A stretch of DNA of 64,000 bases from Channallabes apus. Taxonomy: Eukaryota; Chordata; Actinopteri; Siluriformes; Clariidae. A model generated the notes under the pieces. That model ran no database searches, was not told where the DNA came from, and worked only from the letters and a program-made list of their open reading frames with translations. Made by a program: the position numbers and the translations under genes. Below, one piece after another: positions 1 through 9,904 of the stretch. The DNA lies in assembly GCA_030522415.1 (NCBI GenBank), contig CM060106.1, positions 28,540,985 through 28,604,984 on the forward strand, in the 5' to 3' direction. How positions within the stretch are numbered: the stretch's first letter is position 1; every line of letters starts with the position of its first letter.

Positions 1-402
1 CCTTTTAAGAGTTGCTGCCAATCCACCAGTGTGTCTGCTGCGGAGGTGTGTGCGTGAGAAGGAGAGAACGGAGTAGGAGCTCAGGTGTGCTGCTCTCCCC
101 CGAAACGCTCTATTCTTCTATCATTTTCTTTACTTTTACTTTGTTTTGTATTATAATTTTGTGACGCTGAAAGAGGTTGATAAAGTTTTTGTGCTGAACG
201 TTATTCTTGACTCTGAGCTCTTTTTTTCCCTCTGCTATCCGGCGTCACACCAAGTAAGTGTCACACCATATTTAAGCGACCACTTTGATTTCAAGCACAA
301 GAAAGTCAACAGCTTTATTATGCAAAGGTCTTCCTTCAATGAAAAACAACTAATTTGAGATTTAGATCCGCTTGTCCTTTTTGAACTACACTAGATCCCC
401 CA
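1..402. other. Unassigned sequence at left edge
   Basis: No recognised gene. A 70-codon open frame at 146-358 resembles nothing known to me. The stretch could be the end of an unidentified repeat, since recognised transposon DNA begins right after it. Nothing firm can be said. Confidence 0.4.
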
Positions 403-403
403 T

Positions 404-587
404 CCCACCCCTGCTGTTAAAAAAAGTAACTCAGTAACTTTTACAAGTACATTTTTAATTAGGTACTTTTTACTTTTACTTGACTGGATTTTTATAATGG
501 TAACTTTCCTTGTACTTCAGTACAATTTCACTAAAGTAACAGTACTTGTACTTGAGTACAAAAGTTTATTACTCTTTCCATCCTCTG
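404..587. mobile_element. hAT-type DNA transposon end fragment
   Basis: The stretch is built of repeated short motifs such as AAGTAAC, AAGTAC and TACTTTTACTTGA, and ends with ACTCTTTCCATCCTCTG. This is the familiar subterminal and terminal pattern of abundant fish hAT elements whose ends read CAGAGGTGG. Only one end is visible. The family assignment comes from memory of the pattern and not from a search. Confidence 0.6.
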
Positions 588-602
588 CATAATGTTATCA
601 GA

Positions 603-975
603 TGTATTTTCTTGCACACTCAGCTCGCGACCGGCACTAGGACCCGGAAGTAAAACGGTCGCAAAGACTGAAAGCTTAAAAGGATACAAGATGGCGCCGC
701 ACATCGCTCTGTCATTGAGTTTGCCCATGTTGTCTAGGTTTCGTTCGTCTAACCGTGAGTACTCACTTTCTTGGGTTTGCTTTCAGGCTGAGTGTGTGTT
801 TATAGGACGCGAGTTAGATTGTGTCTTTCTCTTGCTCCATATTTGTGAGTTCTTAGATCAAAGTGCGTGATTATCCTGCCCTCTCGTGTTTATCTGCGTT
901 TGGGTTTACCATTCATGCTACAAGGGCTAACCGCTAAGCTAAGTCTTTCTGGTCTCCTCTGGTTAGTTCGTGACA
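603..975 (+). repeat. 5' LTR of Ty3/gypsy element
   Basis: About 373 bp, beginning TG and ending CGTGACA. It is alignable along its length with two further LTRs at 4658-5041 and 18028-18395 (minus). Promoter-like parts are an ETS-type CCGGAAGT at 644-651, a TATA-like TTAAAAGG at 676-683 and a YY1-like AAGATGGCG at 688-696. GCTCTGTCATT at 706-716, 30 nt after the TATA-like site, is the predicted transcript start region. The copy has a short extra stretch near its left end compared with the others. Confidence 0.85.
706..716 (+). promoter_or_regulatory. Predicted start of LTR transcript (self-primer region)
   Basis: The 11-mer GCTCTGTCATT lies 30 nt downstream of the TATA-like box and is the exact reverse complement of 977-987, just after the LTR. 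In Tf1/sushi-type gypsy elements the transcript's own 5' end primes reverse transcription. This placement fits that scheme. The start site itself is inferred. Confidence 0.55.
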
Positions 976-976
976 G

Positions 977-987
977 AATGACAGAGC
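977..987 (+). other. Self-priming primer-binding site
   Basis: AATGACAGAGC sits two bases after the LTR end and is perfectly complementary to 706-716 inside the LTR. No tRNA-like TGG primer site is present at the usual position. The gag start codon (978-980) lies inside this site. This is the arrangement known from self-primed Tf1/sushi-group retrotransposons. Confidence 0.6.
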
Positions 988-1907
988 CGTCCGCGGTAAA
1001 CCCAGCGGATCATGCGCGCCTGTGCGACGTGTTTGACCAGCATGCTACACTTACCAATCGGCTAACCGCAGATCTCGCTACTCTACGTTGCGAGGTCACG
1101 GAGCTCCGGCAGGAGAACGCCCCGCCCCGACCCTCCCCTTCTATTGATGTTTTCCTCGCATTACCTGATAAGTGGGACGGCACGGATGGGAAATGCAGTG
1201 TGTTTTTAACATCGCTGGAACTGGTGTTATATGGAGTTCAACGCCACCAAGTACTCCACCGACCGTCTACGCATTGCATTGCTCGTCTCGTTGCTATCTG
1301 GGCAGGCAGCTGAGTGGGCCACGGCAGTTCTTCGTGCCGACACCGATACCGCCCACTCTTATAACAAGTTCACCCGACAGCTCACTTTTGAGCATCCAGC
1401 GGGCGAGGTGGAGGCCGACACAAAATTGTACCACCTACGACAGGGCGGATTGTCCGTGAGCCGTTACACGGCTGAGTTCCGGACCCTCGCGGTGCAGAGC
1501 GGTGCCACTCTCTGGACATCCTACTTCGAGGGGCTGGCTTCCCGGATCAAGGATGAGCTAGCCGGGCAAGAGCTCCCAGCCACGTTGGAGGGGCTGATCC
1601 AACTAGCCTATTGACCAGCGCCTTCTCTCTCACCCTAAGCCAGCACCTCGAACCCTGCCGCCTGCTCCCACCTACACCCACACCGTTTCAAGACCGCCAG
1701 CCACCTTCACCACCGCTGTTCCCGGACGTGTCGGACCTCCACCTCCTGCCGTGGTTGGAATGCGAGAGATGTTACCGCGAGGGTTTGTGTGCCTATTGTG
1801 GGTCAGCGGCACACCACCGGGGACATGCCCATTCTGCCCGGGAAACGCCCAGCCCCGGTGAGCGAGAGGAGGGACTCACCAGGTACCATCCACCTCTCCA
1901 CTAGAAC
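978..1907 (+). pseudogene. gag: Ty3/gypsy gag relic
   Basis: Encodes the structural Gag polyprotein that packages element RNA. The start is the ATG at 978 (MTEPSAV...), immediately after the LTR. The first frame runs to about 1225 and contains a Leu-rich segment and SIDVFLALPDKWDG. Reading then moves to another frame for 1231-1614 (AEWATAVL... and LSVSRYTAEFRTL, typical of retrotransposon Gag). Near 1780-1840 a zinc-knuckle remnant is seen as GLCAYCGSAAHH, with the last Cys lost by frameshift. At least two frameshifts and stops mean it cannot make intact Gag. The family call rests on Gag order, the LTR and the downstream pol. Confidence 0.8.
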
Positions 1908-1974
1908 TGACACCACCAATTCTCGCCCTACGGGTTCAGGTTGGCACGTGTACCACGGAGTCCGAGGCCCCCGA

Positions 1975-3360
1975 CGTCGACATCCACGCCATTCTACAAC
2001 CTTATCGGGACCTGGCTGAGGTCTTCTGTAAGCGATGCGCCAGCCACCTGCCACCTCACCGTCCTTACGACCTGGCCATTGACCTCCAGCCCGGCTCCAT
2101 CCCCCCCGCGGCCATCTCTACTCGCTATCAAATGACGAGACAAGGGTGATGGAGGATTACGTCACCAACGCCCTCCGAAACGGTACCATCAGACCGTCCT
2201 CGTCGCCTGCCGCCGCGGGGTTCTCCTTTGTAAAGAAGAGAGGGGGCGAACTTCGTCTGTGTGTCGACTATCGGGGGCTTAATAAGATCACCATCCGAAA
2301 CCGTCTTCCCCTGCCGCTTACCAACTCTGCCCTGGACGCCCTCTCTGGTGCCACCGTGTTTACTAAGTTGGACCTCCGGAGCGCCTACAACTTGGTGCGC
2401 ATCAGGGAGGGTGATGAGTGGAAAACGGCCTTCATCACACCGACCAGACATTATGAGAGCCTGGTCATACCGTTTGGACTCTGCAACACACCCTCGGCCT
2501 TCCAACATTTCATTAACGATGTCTTGAGAGACATGATAGGCCGATGGGTGTTTGCTTATCTAGATGACATCTTGATCTACTCTCGCACCACCGAAGAGCA
2601 CAGTCAACACGTCCGAGCCATGTTAAAGAGATTGCTCAGCTGTACTGTAAGCTGGAGAAGTATGCTTTCCACAAGCACTCCACCACGTTCCTGGGTTTTG
2701 TTATCTCGCCCCAGGGTGTGGCCATGGACCCGCAGAAGCTGGAAGGTGTATGTCACTGGCCCCTACCCAGGACACTGAAGCAGCTCCAACAGTTTCTCGG
2801 GTTTGCGAATTTTTATCGCCGCTTTATCCGGGGCTACAGTACAGTTGCAGCACCATTCACCACACTGACCAGGCCCTCAACTCATCCATTCCAACTCATC
2901 TCAGTCGCCATCTCAGCTTTCCGGAGACTCTGCCACCTCTTCACCACCGCCCCTATTCTCCTGCACCCAGATGCCGATAAATCATTCGTTGTGGAGGTGG
3001 ACGCGTCGGACGTGGGCGTCGGCGCCATCCTCTCCCAACGCGGTCCAGACCAGAAGCTACATCCTTGTGGCTTCTTCTCCAAAAAATTAAATCCCACTCA
3101 GCAGCGATAAAGAGTAGGGGACCGTGAACTGTTGGGCATAAAGTGGGCTTTGGAGGAATGGCGTCACTGGCTCCAGGGTACCAGTGAACCATTCATCGTC
3201 TGGACAGACCACCAAAATCTCCTCACGATCAAGAACCTGCAACAGCTCAACCTGCGACAGGCACGGTGGGCTCTATTTTTCGAGCAGTACAATTTCCACC
3301 TCTCCTACCACCCGGGGTCTAAGAACACCAAGGTCGACGCCCTCTCTCGCCAACATGAGA
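1975..3360 (+). pseudogene. pol: Ty3/gypsy reverse transcriptase-RNase H relic
   Basis: Copies element RNA into DNA. The N-terminal RT entry region is around 1975-2145 in a different frame. The longest frame, 2146-2778, carries [28 protein letters not shown] and the catalytic YLDD at 2557-2568. After a frameshift near 2630, 2718-3110 carries the connection ([13 protein letters not shown]) and the RNase H start ([17 protein letters not shown]). A stop separates this from 3132-3360 ([24 protein letters not shown]). The aspartic protease expected between Gag and RT is not recognisable, so 1880-1975 is probably deleted or decayed. Not functional because of several frame breaks. Confidence 0.9.
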
Positions 3361-3374
3361 TGGAGATACCCCGG

Positions 3375-4003
3375 GTTGACCCGGGTTGTCATTCCCCCCA
3401 CACAAATCATTGCACCACTCCATTGGGATATCGAAACAAGGGTCCGCCAGGCTCTGACTGCGGAGACCGCACCGGCAGGTGTGCCGCCTGGACGGCTCTA
3501 CGTCCCACGACAACTTAGACCCGAAGTCCTACAATGGAGCCACGCCTCCCTCGTCGCCGGACACCCCGGGACCCAGAGGACAACTTGCTTCATAGGACGA
3601 GCATTCTGGTGGCCCACGATGAGGAGGGATGTCATCGAGTTCGTCCAGGCGTGCCCAGTGTGTGCCAGGGTGAAGGACAGGAACCAACCTACGCCCGGAG
3701 AGCTCCAACCCCTTCCCGTTCCTCGGCGGCCCTGGACACACATCGCCGTAGATTTCATCACGGGCCTGCCGGTTTCCGAAGACAAAAACACCATCTTGAC
3801 CATCGTCGACCGGTTCTCCAAGGCAGTACACCTGGTTGCCCTCGCCGGACTCCCATCACCTGCCTGCGGCGCTCCGGATCCACCCAGTCTTCCATACCTC
3901 ACAATTGAAACCATTCATCACCTCCCCACTGATTACACCCACCCCCCCTGCTCCCCCTCCCCGTATCATTGACGGCAGTCCCGCCTACACCGTGGATCCT
4001 TCT
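3375..4003 (+). pseudogene. pol: Ty3/gypsy integrase relic, internally deleted
   Basis: Would insert element cDNA into the genome. In the frame of 3184-3972 the zinc-binding H2C2 domain is seen as HASLVAGHPG followed by ACPVCARVK. The catalytic core starts with VDFITGLP (first acidic residue) and [12 protein letters not shown]. After about 3840 the frame drops directly to a C-terminal chromo-region-like stretch, so the rest of the catalytic core, with the second Asp and the Glu, is missing. Homology ends near 4003, where the LINE begins; no matching 3' LTR follows. Dead copy. Confidence 0.85.
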
Positions 4004-4184
4004 TAACACAGCAGCAAGAATTAAAAAGTAGTCCAGTAATGATTTTTTTTGTGCAAACGAGATATACAGTGAAGCATTTACAGGTTGGTGTGTATGATAG
4101 TTTGGTAGTGTAGGTCAGTGTGTCTGCGCTTGTGTTAATTTGTCAGTCCAGTCTCAATATTTTGATGTAGTTGAGTTAAGCTGA

Positions 4185-4214
4185 GTGTGTGTGTGTGTGT
4201 ATGTGTGTGTGTGT
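4185..4214. repeat. (GT)n microsatellite
   Basis: Short GT run with one AT interruption inside the LINE 3' region. Confidence 0.9.
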
Positions 4215-4657
4215 TTATCAGTCCAGTCCCTTTTTGTTGAGGAGACGAATGGCTTGTGGAAAAAAGCTGTTGCACAGTCTAGATGTGTGTGGCCGAATGC
4301 TTCGGTACCTTTTTCCAGATGGCAGGAGTGTGAAGAGTGTGTGAGAGGGGTGTGTCTGATCAGCCACAATGCTGGTGGCTTTTCGGATGCAGCGTGTGGT
4401 GTAGATGTCTTCAATAGAGGGGAGAGAGACCCTGATGATCTTCTCTGCTGTCCTCACTATCCGCTGTAGGGTCTTGCGGTCCGATATGGCACAATTCTCA
4501 AAATAGTGATGCAGCCGCTCAGGATGCTCTCGATAGTTCCTCTATAGAAGGTGGTCAGGATCGGTGGTGGAAGCTGGGCCTTCCTCAGTCTTCTCAGAAA
4601 GAAGAGACGCTGTTGGGCTTTCTTGTGTAGGGAGCTGGTGTTGAGGAACCAGCTGAG

Positions 4658-5041
4658 TGTCATACACACTCAATCTGCGCCCGGCACTAGGACCCGGAAG
4701 TAAGGCGGGCGCCAAACCAGGAAGTATAAAAGAGGTAAACAAACGATGGCTTACCGCTCAGTCATTGAGTTCGGCCCATGTCAGCTCCAGTTGTCGTTTC
4801 AGCAAACCGTGAGTACTCACATGTTGGTTCCGTTTGTATTTTGCTATTGTGTGTGTATCTACAGGACGCGGGTTAAATTTGTGTTTTTCCCTTACTCCGT
4901 TTTTGTGAGAGTCCTTAGACTAAATCGCGTGGCTATCCTGCCTACTCGCTTCTTTCCGCGTTTGGGTTTATCCTCCACGCTACATTGGGCTAACCGCTAA
5001 AGCTACGTCTTCTGGTCACCTCAGGTTAGTCCATCTTGACA
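4658..5041 (+). mobile_element. Solo LTR of the gypsy family
   Basis: A 384-bp LTR beginning TGTCAT and ending TTGACA, flanked on both sides by CTGAG (4653-4657 and 5042-5046). The 5-bp duplication shows it inserted here by itself, into the minus-strand LINE, and later lost its body by LTR-LTR recombination. It keeps CCGGAAGT (4694-4701), a canonical TATAAAAG (4725-4732) and GCTCAGTCATT (4756-4766). The YY1-like site of the other copies is absent. Confidence 0.9.
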
Positions 5042-6178
5042 CTGAGGTCCTTCTCCAGGTGGACGCCCAGGAATTTGGTGCTGTCGATGATCTCCACGGA
5101 GGAGCTGTCGATGCTCAGCGGAGAATGGTCGCCTCGTGTCCTCCTAAAGTCAACAACCATCTCCTTTGTCTTGTCATTAATAGTATATTAATATACCACT
5201 TTCTTATAGGGAAATTCTTTATGTTTCTTTGCATATCCAGGGAATTGCTTTCATATTAAAGAACAAGGCCCGGTTTCTCGAAAGCTTCTTATCTCTAAGT
5301 AGTTCTTAAGTCGTACCTTAACCTCTCTCTTAACTTAATGGCGCATTTCCCGAAACGTTCTTACGCTAAGTATCTCTTAGCTACGTCAGACGTTCGTAAG
5401 GTTGGTCTGGAGCAACCTTAACTCATACTTAGCGTAGTTTCAGCTCAAGACACTAGTCGCCGCCACTGAGCAGCAGTTTTTATAAACCAGCGGTGTATGC
5501 AAACACATTATGGCACGTTATCAAAGTCGTATTAATAATGGAATATACTGTAGACCTGTTTAAGAATATTATTTTATTTGATATCAGAACTAATAGAGTG
5601 ACTTTTAATTAGCCTATTTCATAATGTGACTAATGCATTAAAATTGCCAATCACAATTAATATTAAACAGCTGGCGAACAATTAGGCAGCGATACAGCGT
5701 GGTGTGTTAAACTGAAGACGGCGCGGTCCGTGGAGCCGTGTGGGTCATGTACATTTTTCCTTTAGACAAAAGTTCAGCCCTTTTCATATTTTCCCCGTGG
5801 CCGTTATTAAAAAATATTTAAAATAAAAGTTTTGCCTTCCAGGGCAACAGATTATGGAGCTTCTTGAGCTGCTCAGACCTGCGCGTGCCAGCTAGACCAA
5901 CGCGTCATACTTACTGTACTTACTGTACACTCCCCGTCCCGATGTCCAGCTGCTCGCTGCTTTTTGTTTAAAATATGTTTCATTGATCATTAGCCATTAT
6001 CCATAACTTTATGGGTTTTTCTTTTGACACGTTTTATTTTTATGAAATTTGATTATGAGAAAATCACCATTGGAGTTTCAAACCCCGCATCCATTCATGT
6101 TTCTGGGTGATTGTAATGTTTAATACCCCTACAGTATTCACTTATGCGGTGTGACTCGGTGTGAGATGCGGTGTGTTA

Positions 6179-6629
6179 TACCCCTATCTCACCTGCACGG
6201 TCTCGCGCTGTGGCCGTAGGCTTGATCATGATTCACCCCGAGTTTTTGCGCTATGATTACGTTTCCATGTTTCCGCGTGAAAAATTCAACGTTTAATTTT
6301 TTGCTGGTCCTCGCGGAAGCTTGCAGACTTTGTAGAACTTCGCGGAATGTTAAAGGAACGTGGTGGGCAATCGCGGCAGCTCACGGAGATGAGTCCGGCC
6401 ACACAGGTGAGAGAGGGGTATTAGGCACCACACAGGTGAGAGAGGGGTATTAGGCACTGTGAGCCGCCTCGAGTGACCGGCGCCCGACGTCCGCGAAGAT
6501 CTGCAAGGTCCGCGAGCTTCCACATGTTTATTTTTTTTGCGTGGTAAAATGGAAACGTAATAACAGCACCAAAACTCGCGCCGAATCATAATGAACCGCA
6601 CTTACGGCCCCGCGTGTGACATAGGGGTA
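6179..6629. mobile_element. Palindromic repeat nested in the TIR element
   Basis: Ends read TACCCCTATCTCAC (6179) and the near reverse complement GTGACATAGGGGTA (to 6629), each flanked by TTA. The two halves are long imperfect inverted repeats (about 6179-6350 against 6490-6629), for example ATTACGTTTCC against GGAAACGTAAT. TTA target duplications suggest a Harbinger-like foldback MITE. Confidence 0.6.
6399..6456. repeat. 2 x 29-bp perfect tandem repeat
   Basis: Two identical 29-bp units (6399-6427 and 6428-6456) at the centre of the palindromic repeat. Each contains CAGGTGAGAGAGGGGTA, close to the reverse complement of the palindrome's own terminus. Confidence 0.9.
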
Positions 6630-7186
6630 TTAAACCTCCACCCTGTCATCTCATCGTATTCATTCCATAAGTGCACTATACAACCCCAACAACTGACACT
6701 TCACATTGTTTCTGAAGCTGGTGAAGAGTGTATCAGCTGTTTGTCCATCAACTATGATTGTATACCCGGTTCGTTTCACGGCCATATGTTACATGAAAAT
6801 ATTATATATTATATTATTATATTAATTAATATTAATTTATATATTTGTCTATTATGGCATGTTATTGTTAAGTTAACACATGTCGAAATAAACGCTATTA
6901 AAAGAATTTAGTGCAATGTTTAATTTGCATAGAAAGTGCCGTCTTTCTTAACACTGTCATGCAAAAGGAGTGAAAAATCGATTCCAGAGCCACCGATGTC
7001 CGCTAATTCAGGACCTTCACTGTAGACAGCGCAGCGTAACGTCGGACGTAAGAGGCAGCGACTTAAGAAGACTCCTAAGAGACAGTTCGAGAAATACACT
7101 TAGAAAAGTTATCACTTAACGTAAGATATATCTTAAGAGTCTTCTTAGCGCGCGAATAGTGTGCGTTATCGAGAAACCGGGCCCAA

Positions 7187-7785
7187 TACAGTAAAGTAGA
7201 GCTTTTACTATTAATAAATCATCCAAAAACTGGGGGATTTGCAAATTATAGCCAATTTCCATACAAACAGGATGTTTTTATTTATTGATTTATTTATTTT
7301 TACTTAAATTTGCATTCTATTCTAGGGAAAAGATGCTACTTTATGAAATATGTTAATTATTGAAAAAGTAAAGTATGCCAATGTAAAACAGGTAAGCCCA
7401 GTTTTAGCAGCTTAACTACAAAGAAATGCCAAAAGGTAGCACAGGCATGAGAGCAAACTGAGACGTTAGCTCATCTCTCCTACGCCATCAACAATTTCAA
7501 GTAAGCATGTAAGAGTGATGTGCACTGAAGTCTCCGTTATTCCACTCTAGCACCTTCATGCTCTATGCTCATGAACCCTGAGATACACACCTTTTTATCT
7601 AAGATAACAAATATGTTTTTAGCTTATAGTCCTAAAAATGAAAACTGGGACACGTAGCAGGGGGTTTTGTACAAGGAATATGGTTCCCTTAAAGTTTACA
7701 AAATGTGTGGGTACTGACAGCAAGCATGAAGAGTTTATGAAGGTTTTAATGTACACTTTTTCATATACTCGATGGCAAAACCCAC
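7187..7785. other. Sequence without recognised features
   Basis: AT-rich single-copy-looking sequence. The overlapping frames at 7619-7837 (minus) and 7638-7820 (plus) have no recognisable domain. Confidence 0.5.
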
Positions 7786-7789
7786 TGAA

Positions 7790-8110
7790 ACCTATTTGGA
7801 TCAGTAGCAGTAATTTGTAATCAACACCAGAAGCCAATGTAATGTTGATTGCTTAGGAATGATATAATCAGAGTTTCTTGTTCTAGTAATGGCTGTGGCT
7901 ACCGCCTTCTAGACTACACTGAGTTCATTTAGATTCTTACTGAAATATCCAGACACAAAGTGGTCAATAATTAGCCAATATTATATAGATAAAAGAAATC
8001 AGTCTCAGTAATTTGACTTCAGGATTTGGGGTAATTATTGGCATTTGAAGCAAACAGAAATTATTCAAGATATATTATAGAAGAGCCAGATTAGTTTAGA
8101 TCAAGTAATC
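7790..8110 (-). mobile_element. L2 LINE relic (RT C-terminal region)
   Basis: Resembles, at low identity, the region of the intact L2 at about 22.7-22.9 kb: TTCTTGTTCTAGTAATGGCTG followed by a degenerate ACTGAGTTCATTTAG and ATCCAGACA. Strongly mutated, with no open frame. Judged by eye only. Confidence 0.45.
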
Positions 8111-8139
8111 TGATTAGACAAGTCATTCCACGAGTGGCA

Positions 8140-8690
8140 ACAATACACTATATTGCCAAATGTATTTGCTTACCTGCCTTCACATGCTTATGAACTTGTC
8201 TAACATCCAATTCTTAACCCATAGGGTTTAATAGGATGTTGCCCCACCCCTGCAGCTATAACAGTTTCAACTCTTCCGGGAAGGCTTTCCAGAAGTGTGT
8301 TTTAGTGTGTTTGAGCGGGTTTATGGGAATTTTTAACCTTTCTTCCTTTTTTGAGGACAGACACTGATGGTGGACAAGAAGGCCTGGCTCACAGTCTCCA
8401 CTCTAATTCATCCCAAAGGTGTTCTATCTGTTTGAGATCAGGACTCTGTGCAGGCCAGTCAAGTTCTTCCAAACCAAACTCACTCATCCATGTCTTTATG
8501 GACCTTGATTTGTACTCTGGTGCTCATGTTGGAACTGATGTGGGGTTGTTTTTTAGAAGTTGATCGTGGCCCCTTACTTCCGGTGTAGGGAACTCTTAAT
8601 GCTTCAGAATACCAAGACAATTTAAACAATTTCATGTTCCTAACTTTGTGGGAACCCCTGTTCCAACATGACTGTTCACCAATTTGGCAG
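8140..8690 (-). mobile_element. Tc1-like transposon relic with internal inversion
   Basis: The text from about 8190 to 8550 follows a widespread fish Tc1 family (CCAAAGGTGTTCTATCTG, GATCAGGACTCTGTGCAGGC, ATCCATGTCTTTATGGACCT). Transposase would lie on the minus strand. The part at about 8570-8690 belongs to the same element but is in the opposite orientation (GGAACTCTTAATGCTTCAG). Many stops; dead. Confidence 0.7.
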
Positions 8691-8714
8691 CCACCTTCCA
8701 AATCCACCATTCAA

Positions 8715-9000
8715 ACCAAACACAGAAGAACATTTAGCAAAAAATCACATCTGATAGTCTTATATCATCGTAAACATCACTTTTCTCCTTAGTAATTGCT
8801 TCTAAATTGCCTTTAAATTGTCTGTGTTGTTTTATTTACTCCTAAGGCAAACTACAAAGTTAACGAGCTTGTAACACAAGTGGAAATAAGTGGAAATATA
8901 GAGTAATTTTTTTTTTGTTTCTCAGGATTGTTCACCACTTTCATGGATTATTCTCCTCATCGTCTGTCTACATAGTACTAGAAAGAATGTAAAAATGTAA
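8715..9000 (+). repeat. Diverged unnamed repeat, copy A
   Basis: Shares an ordered series of matches with 18727-19080 and 20170-20235: CACAGAAG, TTGCTTCTAA, GCAAACTACAAAG, CACCACTT, CATAGTACT/ATAGTACTGGCAAGAAT. The family was not identified. Confidence 0.5.
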
Positions 9001-9179
9001 AAGGCTTTCATATTTGTACCTACCTACTTGCATCAAGGCCGTGGTAATGTTCCTTACAACAGTACTCCCTCTTGTGTGATATTAAATTTCCGACAGCATT
9101 TCTAGCCACCACAGTACTGTTTAAAATTATGGGAAGAGCATGTGGTAGGAAATAGATGCTTAACATCCACAAACCTATC

Positions 9180-9420
9180 GGGGTGGTATTTGTCTGGTTT
9201 GGAGGATGTTACAGGTGTGTTTCATCAGCATATGACTGAATACTCTGTTTTGAGGATAACTGCTCCCAGGAAGCATTTGTAATGAAAATATAATTGGTCC
9301 CATACCAGCACTTTGTGGGACACCATTATTTTAATTTTGTATAAATAAATTAAAGTAAAGTAAATCATCATGTAGATTTAGACAACGACTAATAAGCAAC
9401 CAGGCTCTACCTGGAAAGTG
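9180..9420 (-). mobile_element. L2 LINE relic (RT catalytic-region flank)
   Basis: The minus-strand translation around 9340-9200 resembles the GVPQ...LGP...MLP region that precedes YADD in the L2 at 23.2-23.35 kb (for example CCATACCAGCACTTTGTGGG). Probably the same relic as 7790-8110, pushed apart by the Tc1 relic and other sequence. Confidence 0.4.
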
Positions 9421-9904
9421 GCATTGCTGTGATTCAAATAAGCTTTTCAAGCCCGTCCACTAGGAAATCAGGTAATTATGAAGAATAACTGCTGAGCTAC
9501 TGTGGTGTTTAGAGCTCAGATATATAGCAAGTGTACATTTGAGCTATACCTGCAAAATTGAGTGTTTAAAAAAAAAAAAGAAGAAAAGAACATTTAATAT
9601 GTGCAAAGCTGAAAGTGTTAAAAAGGTAATTAAAAAAAAAACGTTCCAGCTGTGAAATGGTCAGTAACAGGTATGGTGCAAGGTTTAAATGCCTGAAGCT
9701 GAATGACAACTGAGCAGCGTATAATGACTGTCAGACTACCTTTTAACATAAAGTCTTTGCAGATTATCATTAACACAAAAAACACTTGATCTTTTTGACA
9801 TCTAAGCCTCATATCTGTAATTACTGATTTAATTTTAGAATGGAGATTGATTTGTTTTAAAAAGAAACATTTATTATATTATTTATGTTATTCATATTGT
9901 ATAT

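Larger units (their letters stand above)
4003..5175 (-). mobile_element. 5'-truncated LINE (Rex1/CR1-like group), split by solo LTR
   Basis: Minus-strand remnant of a non-LTR retrotransposon. From high to low coordinate it reads part of the RT (EMVVDFRRTRG and FLGVHLEKDLS, about 5175-5042), then after the inserted LTR SWFLNTSSLHKKAQQRLFFL (4669-4560), TFYRGTIESILSGCIT, and the C-terminal LFTLLPSGKRYRS and RLCNSFFPQAIRLL (4457-4218). This C-terminal pattern is common in fish Rex1/CR1-like LINEs. The 3' UTR, with a (GT)n tract, runs to about 4003. The gypsy body is broken exactly where this LINE ends. Confidence 0.75.
5267..7183. mobile_element. Non-autonomous 1.9-kb TIR transposon
   Basis: Terminal inverted repeats GGCCCGGTTTCTCGA (5267-5281) and its exact reverse complement (7169-7183). 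Weaker inverted similarity, rich in CTTAAG and CTAAG motifs, continues roughly 130 bp inward. The 3-bp CAA flanks both ends (5264-5266 and 7184-7186) and is the likely target duplication. No transposase frame is present. A 3-bp duplication with GG/CC ends suggests a PIF/Harbinger-like element, but the superfamily is not established. Confidence 0.75.

Noticed and set aside
603..5041. Reading the LTRs at 603 and 4658 as the two ends of one gypsy element
   Set aside because: The second LTR has its own CTGAG duplication inside a LINE, and gypsy coding sequence stops at about 4003.
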